Source of the DNA: Albibacterium sp035514885
Lineage (GTDB): Bacteria; Bacteroidota; Bacteroidia; Sphingobacteriales; Sphingobacteriaceae
Direction of reading: 5' to 3'
Length of the DNA: 64,000 nt
NCBI RefSeq assembly: GCF_035514885.1
Contig: NZ_DATJCH010000005.1
Coordinates: 186,001-250,000, forward strand
A model generated the notes under the pieces. The model had not been told where the DNA came from, ran no database searches, and was given only the letters and a program-made list of their open reading frames with translations. This document shows positions 9,434 through 18,627 of this stretch, in pieces (positions within the stretch are counted from its first letter, which is position 1; each line of letters starts with the position of its first letter). The position numbers and the translations under genes were made by a program.

Positions 9434-10675
9434 TTGGATTTATTTGAAAAGATATCAAACAACCTTGGACCGCTTGGTCAACATCATAAATGGTCTCATG
9501 GGTATTTCTCTTTTCCAAAATTAGAAGGTGAGATTGGTCCTCATATGAAATTTAGGGGAAAAGAGCATTTAGTGTGGAGTTTGAATAATTATTTGGGATT
9601 AGCCAATCATCCAGAGGTTCGAGAGGCAGATATTCAAGGCTCTATTGATTATGGGTTGGCATACCCAATGGGTGCAAGGATGATGTCTGGGAATTCCAAT
9701 CATCATGAGGCTTTAGAACAAGATTTAGCAGCCTTTGTGAATAAGGAAGATGCCTTCTTATTAAACTATGGATATCAAGGTATGGTATCAATTATTGATG
9801 CTTTGGTAGACCGAAACGATGTAATTGTTTATGATGCAGAATCACATGCTTGCATCATTGATGGTGTACGTCTACATATGGGTAAACGTTTCGTTTACCA
9901 GCATAATGATATAGAGAGTTGTCGTAAACAATTAGAACGCGCCACTAAGCTTATAGAACAAACCGGAGGGTCGATTTTATTAATTACGGAAGGTGTTTTT
10001 GGCATGTCAGGAGCACAGGGTAAATTGAAAGAACTTGGAGAGCTAAAGAAGGAATATCCTTTTCGTATGTTAGTAGACGATGCTCATGGGTTTGGAACAA
10101 TGGGGGAAACAGGTGCTGGCACGCATGAAGCACAAAATTGCAATGATGCGGTTGATATCTATTTTGGAACCTTTGCTAAATCAATGGCGGGTATTGGTGC
10201 ATTCGTTGCATCAAAAGAGGAGATCGTTACTTTCCTTCGTTATAATATGCGTTCTCAAACGTTTGCAAAATCTTTACCACTACCAATGGTTGTTGGTTTA
10301 AGAAAGAGACTTGAGTTATTGAAGAGTCACCCAGAATTTCGCGAGAGACTATGGAATATAGCAACTACATTGCAAAAGGGCTTAAGAGAGAGAGGATTTG
10401 ATATTGGTACAACAGATACTGTTATAACACCAGTCTTTTTAAAAGGGGATTTAACTGAAGCGACTTCCTTGACAATGGATTTAAGAGAGAATTATGGTAT
10501 TTTCTGTTCAATCGTTGTTTATCCTGTAATTCCTAAAGGACTTATTGAACTAAGGTTAATTCCAACCGCAATGCATTCATTGGAGGACGTACAACGGACC
10601 CTTGAGGCGTATACAGAAATTGGCAAAAAACTTAAGGACGGTTATTATAAGCAACAGAATCTTGTTCACACCTAA
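9434..10675 (+). CDS. Alpha-oxoamine synthase family PLP enzyme (serine palmitoyltransferase-like)
   Basis: This fold-type I PLP enzyme belongs to the serine palmitoyltransferase / 2-amino-3-ketobutyrate CoA ligase / 8-amino-7-oxononanoate synthase group. These enzymes condense an amino acid with an acyl-CoA or acyl-ACP. Visible motifs are LNNYLGLANHPEV, PMGARMMSGN, the cofactor-binding LVDDAHGFGTMG and the Schiff-base lysine in FGTFAKSMAGIGAF. In Bacteroidota this family makes the long-chain base of sphingolipids or, using cysteate, of sulfonolipids; the sequence alone does not tell me which. I chose TTG 9434 because the upstream 21 codons contain a promoter box and do not resemble the family; ATG 9371 is the alternative. 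Confidence 0.8.
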   Translation: MDLFEKISNNLGPLGQHHKWSHGYFSFPKLEGEIGPHMKFRGKEHLVWSLNNYLGLANHPEVREADIQGSIDYGLAYPMGARMMSGNSNHHEALEQDLAAFVNKEDAFLLNYGYQGMVSIIDALVDRNDVIVYDAESHACIIDGVRLHMGKRFVYQHNDIESCRKQLERATKLIEQTGGSILLITEGVFGMSGAQGKLKELGELKKEYPFRMLVDDAHGFGTMGETGAGTHEAQNCNDAVDIYFGTFAKSMAGIGAFVASKEEIVTFLRYNMRSQTFAKSLPLPMVVGLRKRLELLKSHPEFRERLWNIATTLQKGLRERGFDIGTTDTVITPVFLKGDLTEATSLTMDLRENYGIFCSIVVYPVIPKGLIELRLIPTAMHSLEDVQRTLEAYTEIGKKLKDGYYKQQNLVHT

Positions 10676-10858
10676 TTTACCCTTTGTTAAAATCTGATTT
10701 AAAGCTTAGCATGCATTTGTTTTTCGCTCTATTTGCTTTATAAATGCACTTATTAATGTATTTTATAGTGTATTTAGTTTTTTTTTTCGAAAAAAGATTC
10801 TACTTTTAGATTAATATTAATATTAACTTAATTTACAAATTAAAAGGAGTAATTAATT

Positions 10859-11050
10859 ATGGCAACTATCGAGAAATTCAATGAGTTAAAAAGCCTATTA
10901 GAAGGTTTAGAATCTGACGCAGATAAATTCTTTAACAAAGGAAACAGTGCTGCTGGTACACGTGTAAGAAAAGGTCTTCAAGAATTGAAGAATCTTTCTC
11001 AAGATCTTCGTTTGAAAATCCAGGAATCAAAAAATGCTGGCTCTAAATAG
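10859..11050 (+). CDS. Histone H1-like (Hc1 family) small basic protein
   Basis: This 63-residue protein resembles the N-terminal helical part of the chlamydial histone Hc1 family and its short Bacteroidota relatives. It reads as two amphipathic helices, with KFFNKGNSAAGTRVRKGLQELKNLSQ in the core and many Lys/Arg in the second half. The likely role is DNA binding or compaction, known for chlamydial Hc1 and only inferred here. It has a full Shine-Dalgarno AAAGGAG at 10843-10849, nine bases before the ATG, which is uncommon in this phylum and suggests high expression. A T-rich, AT-only leader precedes it and a strong terminator follows. Confidence 0.75.
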   Translation: MATIEKFNELKSLLEGLESDADKFFNKGNSAAGTRVRKGLQELKNLSQDLRLKIQESKNAGSK

Positions 11051-11061
11051 GAAAAGCTAAT

Positions 11062-11098
11062 AAAAAAAGAGATTGACCTTTAGCCAATCTCTTTTTTT
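11062..11098. terminator. Bidirectional intrinsic terminator between the H1-like gene and dapA
   Basis: A perfect 14-bp stem pairs 11062-11075 with 11085-11098 around a 9-base loop. The stem is a run of seven A, then GAGATTG, and its complement ending in seven T. It therefore has a U-tract on either strand and can end both the plus-strand H1-like transcript and the minus-strand dapA transcript. Confidence 0.9.
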
Positions 11099-11113
11099 AT
11101 TTAATTGAAATTT

Positions 11114-11989
11114 CTAAAGATTCTTTAATTCTCTAATTATAATACTTCTGGTCTCGTCACTTACAGAAGTTAAAGGAAGTCTGGTTTTATCACCACAAAT
11201 ATCAAGTTGTTTAAGAATTGCTTTAATCCCTGCAGGATTCCCTTCTATAAAGCATAAATCTATAATCTTTGATAGCATGATATGGATTTTACGCGCCTCT
11301 TCGAAATTATTTTCATTACATAGGCTGGCTAAGCGACTTACATAGGTAGGGAATGCGTTTGCCAAAACTGAGATAACCCCGGATGCTCCAACTGCTGCCA
11401 TCGGAAGTAAGAGTGCGTCATCTCCCGAAATGAGAAAAAAGTTGGAAGGCTTATCTCTCATGATTATAGTGTATTGGTGGAAATTGCCAGAAGCTTCTTT
11501 GATGCCAATTATATTTTTAAAAGTATTTGCTAGCCGAATTGTAGTTTCGGGTTGTATATTACTTCCAGTTCTGCCAGGGACATTATAGAGTATTATAGGA
11601 AGTGGTGATGACTCTGCTATAGCTTTATAATGTTGAAATAAACCTTCTTGTGTAGGGCGGTTGTAGTAAGGACTCACTGATAGAATTGCTGAATATCCGC
11701 TTAGATCGAAATAATCAAGCTCTTCCAAAATTTCTTTCGTGTTGTTCCCTCCAATTCCGGCAATTAAGGGAATCCTACCATTTACTTTTTCAGCTATAAT
11801 TTTAAATATCTCTTGTTTTTCCTTTTTGTTCAGAGTTGCAGTTTCACCAGTTGTACCTAAGGCAACAATGTAGTCTATTCCTCCTGATATTTGATATTCA
11901 ATTAATTTATCTAATGATTGAATATCTAGGGTGTCGTCTTCATTAAATGGAGTGATCAAGGCAACTCCAGAGCCAGTAAGAGCTTTCAT
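11114..11989 (-). CDS. dapA: 4-hydroxy-tetrahydrodipicolinate synthase DapA
   Basis: DapA condenses pyruvate with aspartate semialdehyde, the first committed step to diaminopimelate and lysine. The TIM-barrel motifs are intact: ALGTTGETATL near residue 43, the tyrosine in ILYNVPGRTG (about Y135) and the Schiff-base lysine in IGIKEASG (about K164). The 291-residue length is normal. It is the last gene of the minus-strand block, 36 bases after ligA, and ends at the terminator. Its product feeds the same peptidoglycan precursors used by the mur cluster upstream. Confidence 0.96.
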   Translation of the reverse strand: MKALTGSGVALITPFNEDDTLDIQSLDKLIEYQISGGIDYIVALGTTGETATLNKKEKQEIFKIIAEKVNGRIPLIAGIGGNNTKEILEELDYFDLSGYSAILSVSPYYNRPTQEGLFQHYKAIAESSPLPIILYNVPGRTGSNIQPETTIRLANTFKNIIGIKEASGNFHQYTIIMRDKPSNFFLISGDDALLLPMAAVGASGVISVLANAFPTYVSRLASLCNENNFEEARKIHIMLSKIIDLCFIEGNPAGIKAILKQLDICGDKTRLPLTSVSDETRSIIIRELKNL

Positions 11990-12025
11990 TAACTTCTTTT
12001 TATCCTATTATTTTTACAAATATGG

Positions 12026-14044
12026 CTATTTTATCATTTCAAATAACTCTTCTTGAGAAATTATGTTAATATTTAATTTTTGAGCCTTTATTAATTTGGA
12101 AGGACCCATGTTTTCTCCAGCAATTAAATAGTCTAAATTTCCAGAAATTCCGCTTAACATCTTTCCTCCATTAATTTCTATTATTTGTGTTAATTCATTC
12201 CGACTTATATTTTCAAAAACCCCAGATATTAAAAAAGTTTTTCCATTTAGTTTTATACTAGTTGATTGCTTTTCTATTTTTTCTGTTTGGAATTTTAAAC
12301 CTGATTGCTTTAAAAGCGTGATTTGTCCAATATGTTCTGAATTATTAAAGTAATTAATTAAACTTTCGGCAATGCGATCTCCAATCTCATGTATTGCAAT
12401 AATTTCTTCGTAAGGTGCTGAAATTAGCGAATCGATGTCTTCAAAGTGTTCGGTAAGCTTTTCTGCAATAGTTGCTCCGATGTGTCTTATGCCTAAGCCG
12501 AAAAGAACTCGATGAAAGGGTTTCTCTTTCGATTTTTCAATGCCTGATAACATATTATTGATTGATTTCTCACCAAATCTTTCCATCTCTATTAGTTGAT
12601 CGTAGTGACTATTTAAAGTATATAGATCACTAATATGTTCTATAATACCAGCTTTATAGAGAGCTTCAATAGTCTCGTTTCCTAAACCGCTAATATCCAT
12701 AGCCTTTTTGCTTGCAAAATGTTGTATCCCACCAATAATTTGAGGAGGGCAGTGTTGGTCGTTCGGACAGTAATATATGGCTTCTCCTTCTTCTCGTTCT
12801 AATAGACTTTCACATTCCGGACAATAACTTGGATACTGAATGGGTAAAGAATCTAATTTTCTCTTACTGATATCAACGGCTATAATTTTAGGGATGATTT
12901 CTCCGCCCTTTTCTATAATCACTGTATCATGCTCATGTAAATCTAGTCGCTTTATTTCATTGGCATTGTGTAGTGTTGCACGTTTTACAGTTGTACCAGC
13001 AAGTAAAACTGGTTTTAAATTAGCAACAGGTGTTACAGCGCCTGTGCGTCCTACTTGATAGCTAACCTTATTTAATATTGTTTGAACTTCTTCAGCTTTA
13101 AATTTATATGAAATTGCCCATCTTGGAGATTTTGCTGTAAATCCTAGATCTTCTTGCTGAATGTAGTTATTTACTTTAATGACGATACCATCAATGTCAA
13201 AACTGAGTTTGTGTCGGTTTGCCTCCCAGTAAGAGATGAATTTTAAAACATCATCAATGTTTTTACAAGTTGAAAAATATTCACTTATTGGAAAGCCCCA
13301 TTCTTTTAGTGCTAGTAAACTTTCAGAATGTGTTTTGAATAGCTTGTCCCGGTTATTGGCGTATAAAAAATAGAAGAAACAATCGAGAGGACGTTTTGCT
13401 ACCTCTGCGGAATCTTGTAACTTAATTGTCCCAGCCGCAAAATTTCGTGGATTTGCAAAAGCAGTCTCTCCTAATTCGGTCCTGTTATTATTTAAACGAA
13501 GAAATGCAGCACGATGCATAAAGATTTCACCTCGTACTTCGAAGATAGCAGGATAATCGTTTTTCTCTAGTTGGTGAGGAATACTTCGTATAGTTTTGAC
13601 ATTATTTGTGACATTATCACCTCTGGTACCATCGCCTCTGGTTATAGCCTGAATTAGTTTTCCATTCTCGTAACGAATACTTATTGATAAGCCATCAAAC
13701 TTGAGCTCGCAAATATATTCTATATTCTCACCTACGATTTTTCTTACCCGATCGTCAAAATCTTTTAACTCTTGCTCATTATAAGTATTACTTAGAGAGA
13801 GCATTGGCCATGCATGGGCTACTGTCTCAAATCTTTTTGTGATATCGCCACCTACTTTTTGAGTTGGTGAATTCTTATCATAAAATTCTGGATAAGTGTT
13901 CTCTAATTCGTTAAGCTCTTTTAGCTTTTGGTCGAAATCATAATCAGAAATGGTTGGCTGTGCTAAAACATAATAGTTATAATTGTGTTTTTTTAGCTCA
14001 GATCTTAAAGTTTCAATTTTCGTTCGAATTGTTGAATTAACCAT
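12026..14044 (-). CDS. ligA: NAD-dependent DNA ligase LigA
   Basis: LigA seals nicks in replication and repair using NAD+. All domains are present in order: the N-terminal Ia domain with YYVLAQPTISDYDFD, the nucleotidyltransferase with active lysine in CELKFDG (about K115), the OB fold, a four-cysteine zinc finger (CPEC, then YYCPNDQHCP), helix-hairpin-helix repeats and a C-terminal BRCT domain (GKTFLISGVFENISRNEL). At 672 residues it is full length. TAACTTCG on the minus strand at 14050-14057, one mismatch from the -7 consensus, would place transcription start a base or two before the ATG. Confidence 0.97.
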   Translation of the reverse strand: MVNSTIRTKIETLRSELKKHNYNYYVLAQPTISDYDFDQKLKELNELENTYPEFYDKNSPTQKVGGDITKRFETVAHAWPMLSLSNTYNEQELKDFDDRVRKIVGENIEYICELKFDGLSISIRYENGKLIQAITRGDGTRGDNVTNNVKTIRSIPHQLEKNDYPAIFEVRGEIFMHRAAFLRLNNNRTELGETAFANPRNFAAGTIKLQDSAEVAKRPLDCFFYFLYANNRDKLFKTHSESLLALKEWGFPISEYFSTCKNIDDVLKFISYWEANRHKLSFDIDGIVIKVNNYIQQEDLGFTAKSPRWAISYKFKAEEVQTILNKVSYQVGRTGAVTPVANLKPVLLAGTTVKRATLHNANEIKRLDLHEHDTVIIEKGGEIIPKIIAVDISKRKLDSLPIQYPSYCPECESLLEREEGEAIYYCPNDQHCPPQIIGGIQHFASKKAMDISGLGNETIEALYKAGIIEHISDLYTLNSHYDQLIEMERFGEKSINNMLSGIEKSKEKPFHRVLFGLGIRHIGATIAEKLTEHFEDIDSLISAPYEEIIAIHEIGDRIAESLINYFNNSEHIGQITLLKQSGLKFQTEKIEKQSTSIKLNGKTFLISGVFENISRNELTQIIEINGGKMLSGISGNLDYLIAGENMGPSKLIKAQKLNINIISQEELFEMIK

Positions 14045-14082
14045 AAATACGAAGTTAAATATTCTGAGAATTAATTAAGATT

Positions 14083-15291
14083 TTAATTAATAGAATCCTT
14101 GAGTTTATTATTTGATTTAGGAATGAATAGTAAAATCAAATAGCTTGAAATTGCACAAGCAGCCATTATTGTAATCATGGGTATATTGGTTCTGTTATGG
14201 GCGATACTTACTAATACAGATGCGACTGCACCAATAGAAAGTTGGATAGTACCTAGTAGTGCTGAAGCACTTCCCGCGGATTTAGAAAATGGATTTAGTG
14301 CTAAAGCTGAAGTATTCGGAAATACAAAACCTTGACAAGCTAGGAAACAAAAAATAAGGATAACGATTCCTGAAAGTGTCAAGGAGTTAACGAGTGCTAA
14401 AATTAACATTAAAGACCCAGCAGTAGCTTGCACCATTAAAGCATATTTTGAGATGATTTCACTGCTAAATCTTTTTAGCATCAAGGTGTTTAATTGGCTG
14501 GTTGTAATTAATCCTGCAGCTAATAATGCAAAAATCCATCCGTATTGTTTTTCATTTAATCCATATATCTCCATCATGACAAAGGGTGACCCGGAAAGGT
14601 AGGCATAAAGGCCTGAAGATGCTGTTCCGCCAGCTATGGAATATATAAGGAATTGTGGATTTTTAAGAACTTTCCAAAATCCTCTTATAATCGGTGTAGG
14701 GAGTAAAGAAATATTAGTGTTAGGTTTGCTTTTTGGAAGTATGAAAATAACACCTAAAGATATTAAGACCGTCAATACAGTAAGAAAAACGAAAATGTAA
14801 TGCCAACCCCAAATCTCAATAATATAACCTCCCATTGTAGGTGCTAATATTGGTGAAATGCCAATTACTAACATTAACATAGAGAATATCTTTGCAGTTT
14901 CCGAAGGAGGGAAATAATCTCGAACCATGGCTCTTGAGGCTACCATTCCTGCGCAGCTTCCTAAGGCTTGAATAAAGCGAAGAAAAATCAAACCATCTGC
15001 TGATTGTATAAAAACACAGCCAATAGAAGCTCCAATATAAATTAATAGGCCTATTAATAAAGGAAATTTTCTTCCGAAGCGGTCTAATAACGGTCCGTAA
15101 ATCATTTGTCCACCGGCAATTCCTATAAAGAAACTAGTTAAGGATAGTTGAATATGTTCAATATTTGTTTGTAGATCTAAAGCTATTGCTTTAAAACCTG
15201 GCAGGTACATATCAATAGAAAACGGGCCAATTGCTGATAATAAGCCAAGCATTAATATGATTAAAAACTTTTTGTTTTTATTCTGAGCCAT
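14083..15291 (-). CDS. Bcr/CflA-type MFS multidrug transporter
   Basis: This is a 402-residue inner-membrane transporter with about twelve hydrophobic helices. The N-terminal pattern LLSAIGPFSIDMYLPGF, followed by QMIYGPLLDRFGRKFPLL (MFS motif A between helices 2 and 3), is typical of the Bcr/CflA drug-resistance family. RAMVRDYFP is also characteristic. Related proteins are proton-driven exporters of drugs or small metabolites, but the substrate here is unknown. The gene begins 21 bases after the M3 peptidase gene and so is probably in its operon. Confidence 0.85.
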   Translation of the reverse strand: MAQNKNKKFLIILMLGLLSAIGPFSIDMYLPGFKAIALDLQTNIEHIQLSLTSFFIGIAGGQMIYGPLLDRFGRKFPLLIGLLIYIGASIGCVFIQSADGLIFLRFIQALGSCAGMVASRAMVRDYFPPSETAKIFSMLMLVIGISPILAPTMGGYIIEIWGWHYIFVFLTVLTVLISLGVIFILPKSKPNTNISLLPTPIIRGFWKVLKNPQFLIYSIAGGTASSGLYAYLSGSPFVMMEIYGLNEKQYGWIFALLAAGLITTSQLNTLMLKRFSSEIISKYALMVQATAGSLMLILALVNSLTLSGIVILIFCFLACQGFVFPNTSALALNPFSKSAGSASALLGTIQLSIGAVASVLVSIAHNRTNIPMITIMAACAISSYLILLFIPKSNNKLKDSIN

Positions 15292-15312
15292 TGAAAATTT
15301 TAATTCGAACCA

Positions 15313-17028
15313 TTAATTTAGTTTATCAAGTTCCATTTTAACAAAATCCACAAGTTCTTTTACGTATTCTTTGTTAAACTTAAAAGTAATGCCTGCTGTT
15401 TGATATATTTCTGGAATGGTTTTAGTATAGCCAAGTTTCAATGCATTTAGATAGTTATTTAAGCCTTTCTCTGGATTTTCGATATAGTTTTTCCATATAG
15501 CAATAGCTCCTAACTGGGCCATTCCGTATTCTATGTAGTAAAAAGGCACTTCAAAAATATGAAGCTGTTTTTGCCATAGGTTTTTGAGAGCATCGGAGTG
15601 TTCATCCCAATTTGCAAAACTATGTCCGAACCTTATAAATATCTTTTTCCATTCTTGTTCTCTTTCTAAATCGGTATGATTGGGATGAGTGTAGATCCAA
15701 TGTTGAAATTGATCTACGGTGGCAACCCATGGTAGCGTTTTTAATACATCAACAAGCTGATCACGTTTGGCTCGTTTTAAATCTTCTTCATTGTCAAAAA
15801 AGATATTCCAATGTGACATAGAAATTAATTCCATTGACATTGAGGCAAGTTCTGCTACCTCACTTGGTAAATGTTTAAAATCATTAAGTTCTAAATCTGC
15901 TGAGATAAAAGTGTGCAAAGCGTGACCACCTTCATGTACCATGGTAGTAAGATCTCGGAAAGTATTCGCAGAATTCATAAAAATAAAGGGCGCCCCGCTT
16001 TCAGATAATGGATAATTGTATCCACCAGGGGCTTTTCCTTTCCGGCTTTCTAAATCGAATAAATTATTGGCTTTCATTATTTCTATGCGTTCACCAATGT
16101 AATTGTCAAGTTTTTGGAAACACAGCTGGGTTTTTTGTATTAAATCCTCTCCATCAATAAAAGGTTTGAGAGGAGCATGGCCTGAAGGATCAACATCCAT
16201 ATCCCAAGGTTTTAAGCTTTCTAATCCAAGCTTCTCTTTTCTTCTTTTTGCTTCCAGAGAGAGTATGGGTACCACGGTTTTCTCAATAGCGTCATGAAAT
16301 TGATAGCAATCCTCAGGAGAGTAGTCGAAACGGCCCATCGCTTCAAACATATAGTCTCTGAAATTATTAAAATCAGCATTATTTGCAACTTGGTGTCTTA
16401 AGATTATTAATTGGTTAAATAATTCGTTGAGCTTTGTTTTATCTTCTAACCTACGGGTAGTAATTGCAGTCCATGTGGTTTCCCGGATATATCTATCAAT
16501 ATCTTTTAGAAAAACAGCTGCTTGCTCTAAGGTATATTCTTTTTCATTCAAGAAAACAGACATGGAGCCTGTAATTGACTGATATTTTTGCTGTTCTAAT
16601 TGAATCTTTGTTTGGAGAGGAATGTTTTCTTCTCGAAACAGGTCAAGAGACTTTTGAACACTTCGTAGATAAATAAAATACTTATTGGAATCAAGTTCTT
16701 TAGCATACGGGGAATCAATTAATTTTTTATTTAATTGATTATTAATGGGAGCTATCTTAGGTTCAATTTCAGTTGCAAAATATTGAAAGTCGCGAAGAAG
16801 TTTTTCGTCTGCCGTATTACAGGTCATCCTAATATAACGCCAAGCTGCGTCTTCTTCTATAATTGCTTCTAGTTCGCTGCGATTTTGCATCCATTTCTCA
16901 AGTTCGCTTAATGAATGGATAGGTCGATTTAGCAGATCAAGAAACAGTGGATGCAGCTCTTCCCAAACAATTTGAAGATTTTGTTTCGCAAAATTTCTTT
17001 TCTTTTTTTTTAGTGTCAAGTTTTTCAT
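15313..17028 (-). CDS. M3 family oligoendopeptidase (PepF-like)
   Basis: This is a cytoplasmic zinc metallopeptidase of the M3 (thimet oligopeptidase / oligoendopeptidase F) family that cleaves short peptides. The zinc motif HEGGH is at about residues 365-369, in the longer context TTMVHEGGHALHTF. The second glutamate ligand lies in the following helix (ASMSMELIS region). GAPFIFMNSANTF upstream and the tyrosine-rich YYIEYGMAQLGA near the C-terminus are family features. At 571 residues it matches the usual length. It has no signal peptide. It starts 11 bases after ubiA, so is likely co-transcribed. Confidence 0.92.
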   Translation of the reverse strand: MKNLTLKKKKRNFAKQNLQIVWEELHPLFLDLLNRPIHSLSELEKWMQNRSELEAIIEEDAAWRYIRMTCNTADEKLLRDFQYFATEIEPKIAPINNQLNKKLIDSPYAKELDSNKYFIYLRSVQKSLDLFREENIPLQTKIQLEQQKYQSITGSMSVFLNEKEYTLEQAAVFLKDIDRYIRETTWTAITTRRLEDKTKLNELFNQLIILRHQVANNADFNNFRDYMFEAMGRFDYSPEDCYQFHDAIEKTVVPILSLEAKRRKEKLGLESLKPWDMDVDPSGHAPLKPFIDGEDLIQKTQLCFQKLDNYIGERIEIMKANNLFDLESRKGKAPGGYNYPLSESGAPFIFMNSANTFRDLTTMVHEGGHALHTFISADLELNDFKHLPSEVAELASMSMELISMSHWNIFFDNEEDLKRAKRDQLVDVLKTLPWVATVDQFQHWIYTHPNHTDLEREQEWKKIFIRFGHSFANWDEHSDALKNLWQKQLHIFEVPFYYIEYGMAQLGAIAIWKNYIENPEKGLNNYLNALKLGYTKTIPEIYQTAGITFKFNKEYVKELVDFVKMELDKLN

Positions 17029-17039
17029 TCTTTAAATCT

Positions 17040-17888
17040 TTAAAGCCAGATATCCAATAGAAAAAATAAAGCGAAAATGACAGAGGCTATTCCGTTCGTG
17101 GTCATAAAGGCTCTATTTACCCGTCTTAAGTCTGAGGGGCTAATAATTATATGCTGATAAATTAATAGCGAGATATAAAATAACACGCCTATATAATATA
17201 GCCATCCCAGATCTATATAGAATACAGGTAGAGTGATGAATATTACGGATAGTCCATGGAAAGTTTCAGAGATATGTAAGGCATTCTTTTTTCCGAAAAA
17301 AGTAGGGATGGAATTCAATTTATGATCTTTATCAAATTCTTCGTCTTGTAGGGCATAGATGATATCGAAGCCACTAACCCAAAAGATAACCGCTAGAGAA
17401 AAGAAAATAGGTACAATATTAAATGTTCCGGTTACAGCAAGGTAAGCACCTAGAGGTGCTAGTCCTAACCCAATTCCTAAAACAATATGACATAAAGCTG
17501 TGAATTTTTTAGTGTAGCTATAACCTAAAATAACAGCTAAGGCAATTGGTGAAAGATAGAAACAAAGTGGATTAATAAACCACGTTGCCGCTATAAATAG
17601 CATACAGTTTAGGAGCGTGAAAGTTAGAGCTTGAGATGCTGAAATTTTTCCAGCTGGGATATCTCGCATTGCTGTACGTGGGTTCATTGCATCGATATCT
17701 CGATCAAGGTATCTATTAAAGGCCATAGCAGCATTTCGGGCAAAAACCATGCAACAAAGCATTAGGATAAAGATAGGCAGTGTAAAACTTGCATCTGTTA
17801 TATAAGTGGCTAAAAAGAAACCTATGATAGCAAATGGAAGAGCAAAAATGCTATGTGCAAAGAGTACTAATGAAAAGTATTTTTTCAT
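17040..17888 (-). CDS. UbiA family prenyltransferase (menaquinone pathway, MqnP-like)
   Basis: This integral membrane aromatic prenyltransferase attaches a polyprenyl chain to an aromatic ring. The first Asp-rich motif NRxxDxxxD is seen as NRYLDRDID at residues 58-66, and a second as DEEFDKDHK. Seven to nine hydrophobic helices cover the 282 residues. Database names for this group usually say 4-hydroxybenzoate polyprenyltransferase. Bacteroidota use menaquinone, so the futalosine-route enzyme MqnP is more likely, especially with menG and a UbiD decarboxylase in this window. That assignment is inference; the fold is secure. It begins 24 bases after engB. Confidence 0.85.
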   Translation of the reverse strand: MKKYFSLVLFAHSIFALPFAIIGFFLATYITDASFTLPIFILMLCCMVFARNAAMAFNRYLDRDIDAMNPRTAMRDIPAGKISASQALTFTLLNCMLFIAATWFINPLCFYLSPIALAVILGYSYTKKFTALCHIVLGIGLGLAPLGAYLAVTGTFNIVPIFFSLAVIFWVSGFDIIYALQDEEFDKDHKLNSIPTFFGKKNALHISETFHGLSVIFITLPVFYIDLGWLYYIGVLFYISLLIYQHIIISPSDLRRVNRAFMTTNGIASVIFALFFLLDIWL

Positions 17889-17912
17889 ATCTTAAAGAAA
17901 ACAATGTTTCGA

Positions 17913-18515
17913 CTAGGACTGAAAGTTATTATTAATAACGTTAATAGCACTTAAAACGTCAGAGCAACCTATATTTGTTTCTGCAGAAGTAAGAAATGTC
18001 TCAGGTACTTCTTCGAACCATTCCAATAGCGCTTTTTTAAATTTAGAAATATTTTGAGTGGATTTTAGATTTGACTGTTTATCTGCTTTCGTAAAAATAA
18101 GTAAAAAAGGAATCCCGTTCTCTCCAAGCCATTGACAAAATTCTAAATCAATCTTCTGAGGCTCAAGACGACTATCAATTAGCACGAATAGACATTGGAG
18201 ATTTTCACGTACACGTAAGTATTTACGAATAAATTTTTCCCATTCAGTCCGGTTTGAGCGAGAGGTTTTTGCATATCCATATCCTGGTAAATCAACCAAA
18301 TACCAATCGTTATTAATTAAGAAGTGGTTTATTAATTGGGTTTTTCCGGGAGTTTGAGAGGTTTTTGCTAAATTCTTTTTATTAGTTAGCGCATTTATAA
18401 GCGAGGATTTACCAACATTAGAGCGGCCAATAAAAGCGTATTCAGGTAAATTAAGTTCAGGTAATTTGTCGGTTCTTGTATTGCTACATAGAAATTCAGC
18501 GCTTTTAACATTCAT
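17913..18515 (-). CDS. engB: Ribosome biogenesis GTPase EngB (YsxC/YihA)
   Basis: EngB is a small TRAFAC GTPase needed for assembly of the large ribosomal subunit. The P-loop GRSNVGKSS is at about residues 30-38, the G3 region reads DLPGYGYAK and the G4 motif is TKAD. The 200-residue length and the PGKTQLINHF switch sequence are typical. It heads the minus-strand block. A perfect -7 box sits 4 bases ahead of the ATG, so its mRNA may have almost no leader. It diverges from menG. Confidence 0.95.
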   Translation of the reverse strand: MNVKSAEFLCSNTRTDKLPELNLPEYAFIGRSNVGKSSLINALTNKKNLAKTSQTPGKTQLINHFLINNDWYLVDLPGYGYAKTSRSNRTEWEKFIRKYLRVRENLQCLFVLIDSRLEPQKIDLEFCQWLGENGIPFLLIFTKADKQSNLKSTQNISKFKKALLEWFEEVPETFLTSAETNIGCSDVLSAINVINNNFQS

Positions 18516-18519
18516 AATG

Positions 18520-18527
18520 CAAAGTTA
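18520..18527 (-). promoter_or_regulatory. -7 box (TAACTTTG) of engB
   Basis: The plus strand reads CAAAGTTA, which is TAACTTTG on the minus strand, an exact TAnnTTTG. Only 4 bases separate it from the engB start codon at 18515, so transcription should start within a base or two of the ATG. No clear -33 element is seen at the standard spacing. Confidence 0.55.
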
Positions 18528-18610
18528 AAACATTAATATGAGAAATTGAATGTTCAATCAGTTACATGAAATCACGCTTTTGTTTATAAGTTTTTATGGA
18601 TTCAGCTTTG

Positions 18611-18618
18611 TATATTTG
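18611..18618 (+). promoter_or_regulatory. -7 box (TATATTTG) of menG
   Basis: TATATTTG is an exact TAnnTTTG. It lies 9 bases before ATG 18628 and within the upstream extension of the open frame that begins at 18550. Transcription from here would leave a leader of roughly 5 bases, and makes the 18550 start impossible for this transcript. Confidence 0.6.
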
Positions 18619-18627
18619 CGTTTAACA

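Noticed and set aside
10080..10301. 73-residue plus-strand open frame
   Set aside because: It is an alternative frame within the oxoamine synthase gene, covering its lysine motif.
18550..18627. In-frame 26-residue extension at the start of menG
   Set aside because: It contains the -7 box TATATTTG and is unlike the family, which begins at the residues encoded from ATG 18628.
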